Assembly (NCBI RefSeq): GCF_002483205.1
Contig: NZ_DLHM01000007.1
Span: 558,001-622,000, forward strand
DNA length: 64,000 nt
From: Flavihumibacter sp. UBA7668
GTDB taxonomy: Bacteria; Bacteroidota; Bacteroidia; Chitinophagales; Chitinophagaceae
Direction of reading: 5' to 3'
Below are positions 62,918 to 64,000 of the stretch, in pieces (position 1 is the first letter of the stretch; every line of letters begins with the position of its first letter). A program made the position numbers and the translations under genes. The notes beneath the pieces are model-generated. The model did not search any database. It was not told the DNA's origin and saw nothing but the letters and a program-made list of their open reading frames with translations.

Positions 62918-63931
62918 TCACTGTAGGTACCAGGATGCTGATTTTCCGTCCAGGGCATCCTGTAGCTGATCCACCAAGGCGGCAGCATTGAGTGTCTTGG
63001 GAAGAAACGCATCGATGTAACTGGCTTTGTTGGCTCCAGTAAACAGGTTCAGCAGTTTCCAAAGGTTAACCGATCCATCTGCATCACGGCAGAACGATTC
63101 ATCCTGGTAATAGTCCCGGCAAACAGCACCTACCTGCTGGTCTCCAAAGAGTAACGGTGGTATACCGGACCGATGTCTGGAGGGCAAGTAGTTGTATAGC
63201 CGGCATCGTCCAATAAGCTGTGCAAACTGTCGCTCGGTTAAACTGTAGTTAGGGAGCTGCTTCAAGCGTTTAACATGCTGAACCGCATCGTAGGATCTCA
63301 GTGCCATATATACCACATCGGATAGTTCTTCCAGGCTGCAAATTTTTAGATTACCGACGTACCCATCTGACCATACCTTCATGTTCGTACATGCTTTGTT
63401 TTGGAACCCAATGAATACGGTGAAATGCTCGTCGTTACCCTTTCGCCCGAAGAGATTGTCCAGGTTGTAGGATTTTACCCCGCCTATGGTCAGGTTGATC
63501 CGGTTACCGTCAATGTCTTCATGGATCGTTGGGATCTCAATGGCAAACATCATCCGCTCGTAGTAAATCGTTCGTTCATGGTCCAACAACTCTGCTGCTG
63601 GCTTAGTCTTCGCTTCCGGAATGCGGCCCTTGATGGGGTGTGATAATCGGATGGCTGGTTGTAAAATACGTTCTCCACGGAAGCATTTTCCCACCGCATC
63701 CTGGACAGTAGCGATAAAATCAACGTGGTTGATGAGTGGCTCTGAATCTTTAGCGAACACCGGGATGATGTGTTGAGTCTGTATTTCAGCCAGGCTGCTC
63801 ACGATGGTGTTGGCTTCTATGAAACCTGCCGCACTACTGATTTCTGTGGATGCTGGTTCTTTCCAGGGTAGATGCTGGAGATCAACGTAATCGATGTTTT
63901 CGATAAGTGAAGAGTTAGTTACGAACAACAT
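62918..63931 (-). CDS. DUF3871 family protein
   Basis: A 337-residue protein matching DUF3871, a family found mainly on Bacteroidota mobile elements. Supporting segments are FIEANTIVSSLAEIQTQHII, PVFAKDSEPLINH, AIRLSHPIKGRIPEAKTKPA, TIYYERMMFAIEIP, LTIGGVKSYNLDNL and FIGFQNKACTN. The function is unknown. The family has been noted near RadC-like and other phage or plasmid genes, as here. The ATG at 63931 is the natural start; the remaining 69 bases to the window edge show nothing recognisable. Confidence 0.88.
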   Translation of the reverse strand: MLFVTNSSLIENIDYVDLQHLPWKEPASTEISSAAGFIEANTIVSSLAEIQTQHIIPVFAKDSEPLINHVDFIATVQDAVGKCFRGERILQPAIRLSHPIKGRIPEAKTKPAAELLDHERTIYYERMMFAIEIPTIHEDIDGNRINLTIGGVKSYNLDNLFGRKGNDEHFTVFIGFQNKACTNMKVWSDGYVGNLKICSLEELSDVVYMALRSYDAVQHVKRLKQLPNYSLTERQFAQLIGRCRLYNYLPSRHRSGIPPLLFGDQQVGAVCRDYYQDESFCRDADGSVNLWKLLNLFTGANKASYIDAFLPKTLNAAALVDQLQDALDGKSASWYLQ

Positions 63932-64000
63932 GTTTGTTGGTGTTTACGGTTTGAGTAATCAGGTTTGCTCTTGCCTGTAGCACTTTACGTCGGGCTACAA

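Overview
The window looks like chromosomal DNA of a Bacteroidota species, most likely in or near the Chitinophagaceae. The clues are a SusC/SusD locus, Bacteroidota-restricted families (IPExxxVDY, GxGYxYP, DUF4972, DUF3871, DUF3347), a Rho factor with a long disordered insert, weak Shine-Dalgarno sequences, and repeated matches to the Bacteroidota sigma-factor -7 box TAnnTTTG. Gene density is high, and six convergent gene pairs overlap at their 3' ends. No lineage call was tested by database search.

Left part (1-30 kb), mostly housekeeping: a truncated SWIM-SNF2 helicase; an M28 peptidase followed by three small genes; the selD-mnmH pair for tRNA selenouridine; rho; a D-lactate-dehydrogenase-like gene; asnS; an ExbD-like protein; a DUF3089 hydrolase; a 2OG-Fe(II) oxygenase; a very long beta-propeller amidohydrolase; a padR-pspC envelope-stress-type pair; a NarL-type response regulator; a gpsA-ggpPS pair that I read as a glucosylglycerol (osmolyte) operon; gcvT; mscS; and comB.

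Middle part (30-50 kb), metals and DNA maintenance: feoB; an arsenic operon arsR-arsM-arsN2-arsC-thioredoxin-like gene with paired ArsR-type palindromes but no efflux pump in view; a PIF1-like helicase next to ssb; a serine hydrolase; and a copper locus. The copper locus has a regulator that fuses a metal-binding-like domain to AraC, then copA, a CopZ-like chaperone, a DUF3347 protein, and a multicopper oxidase fused to a CopB-like outer-membrane barrel.

Right part (49-60 kb): a compact SusC/SusD locus carrying a GxGYxYP lipoprotein and a DUF4972/LamG lipoprotein but no recognisable glycoside hydrolase. Directly upstream is a membrane-spanning regulator with a LamG-like and beta-propeller exterior and a SARP/BTAD-type interior. 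This regulator with its locus is my best candidate for an undescribed sensing system.

The last 3 kb begin at a tRNA-Phe whose acceptor stem has a C-A mismatch. Beyond it lie a winged-helix/PD-(D/E)XK-like nuclease candidate, a short RadC, a small unknown gene and DUF3871, which is typical content for an integrated mobile element. Three short-unit phased repeat arrays (9 x 11 bp, 3 x 14 bp, 3 x 12 bp) sit in intergenic DNA and are not explained by any gene.
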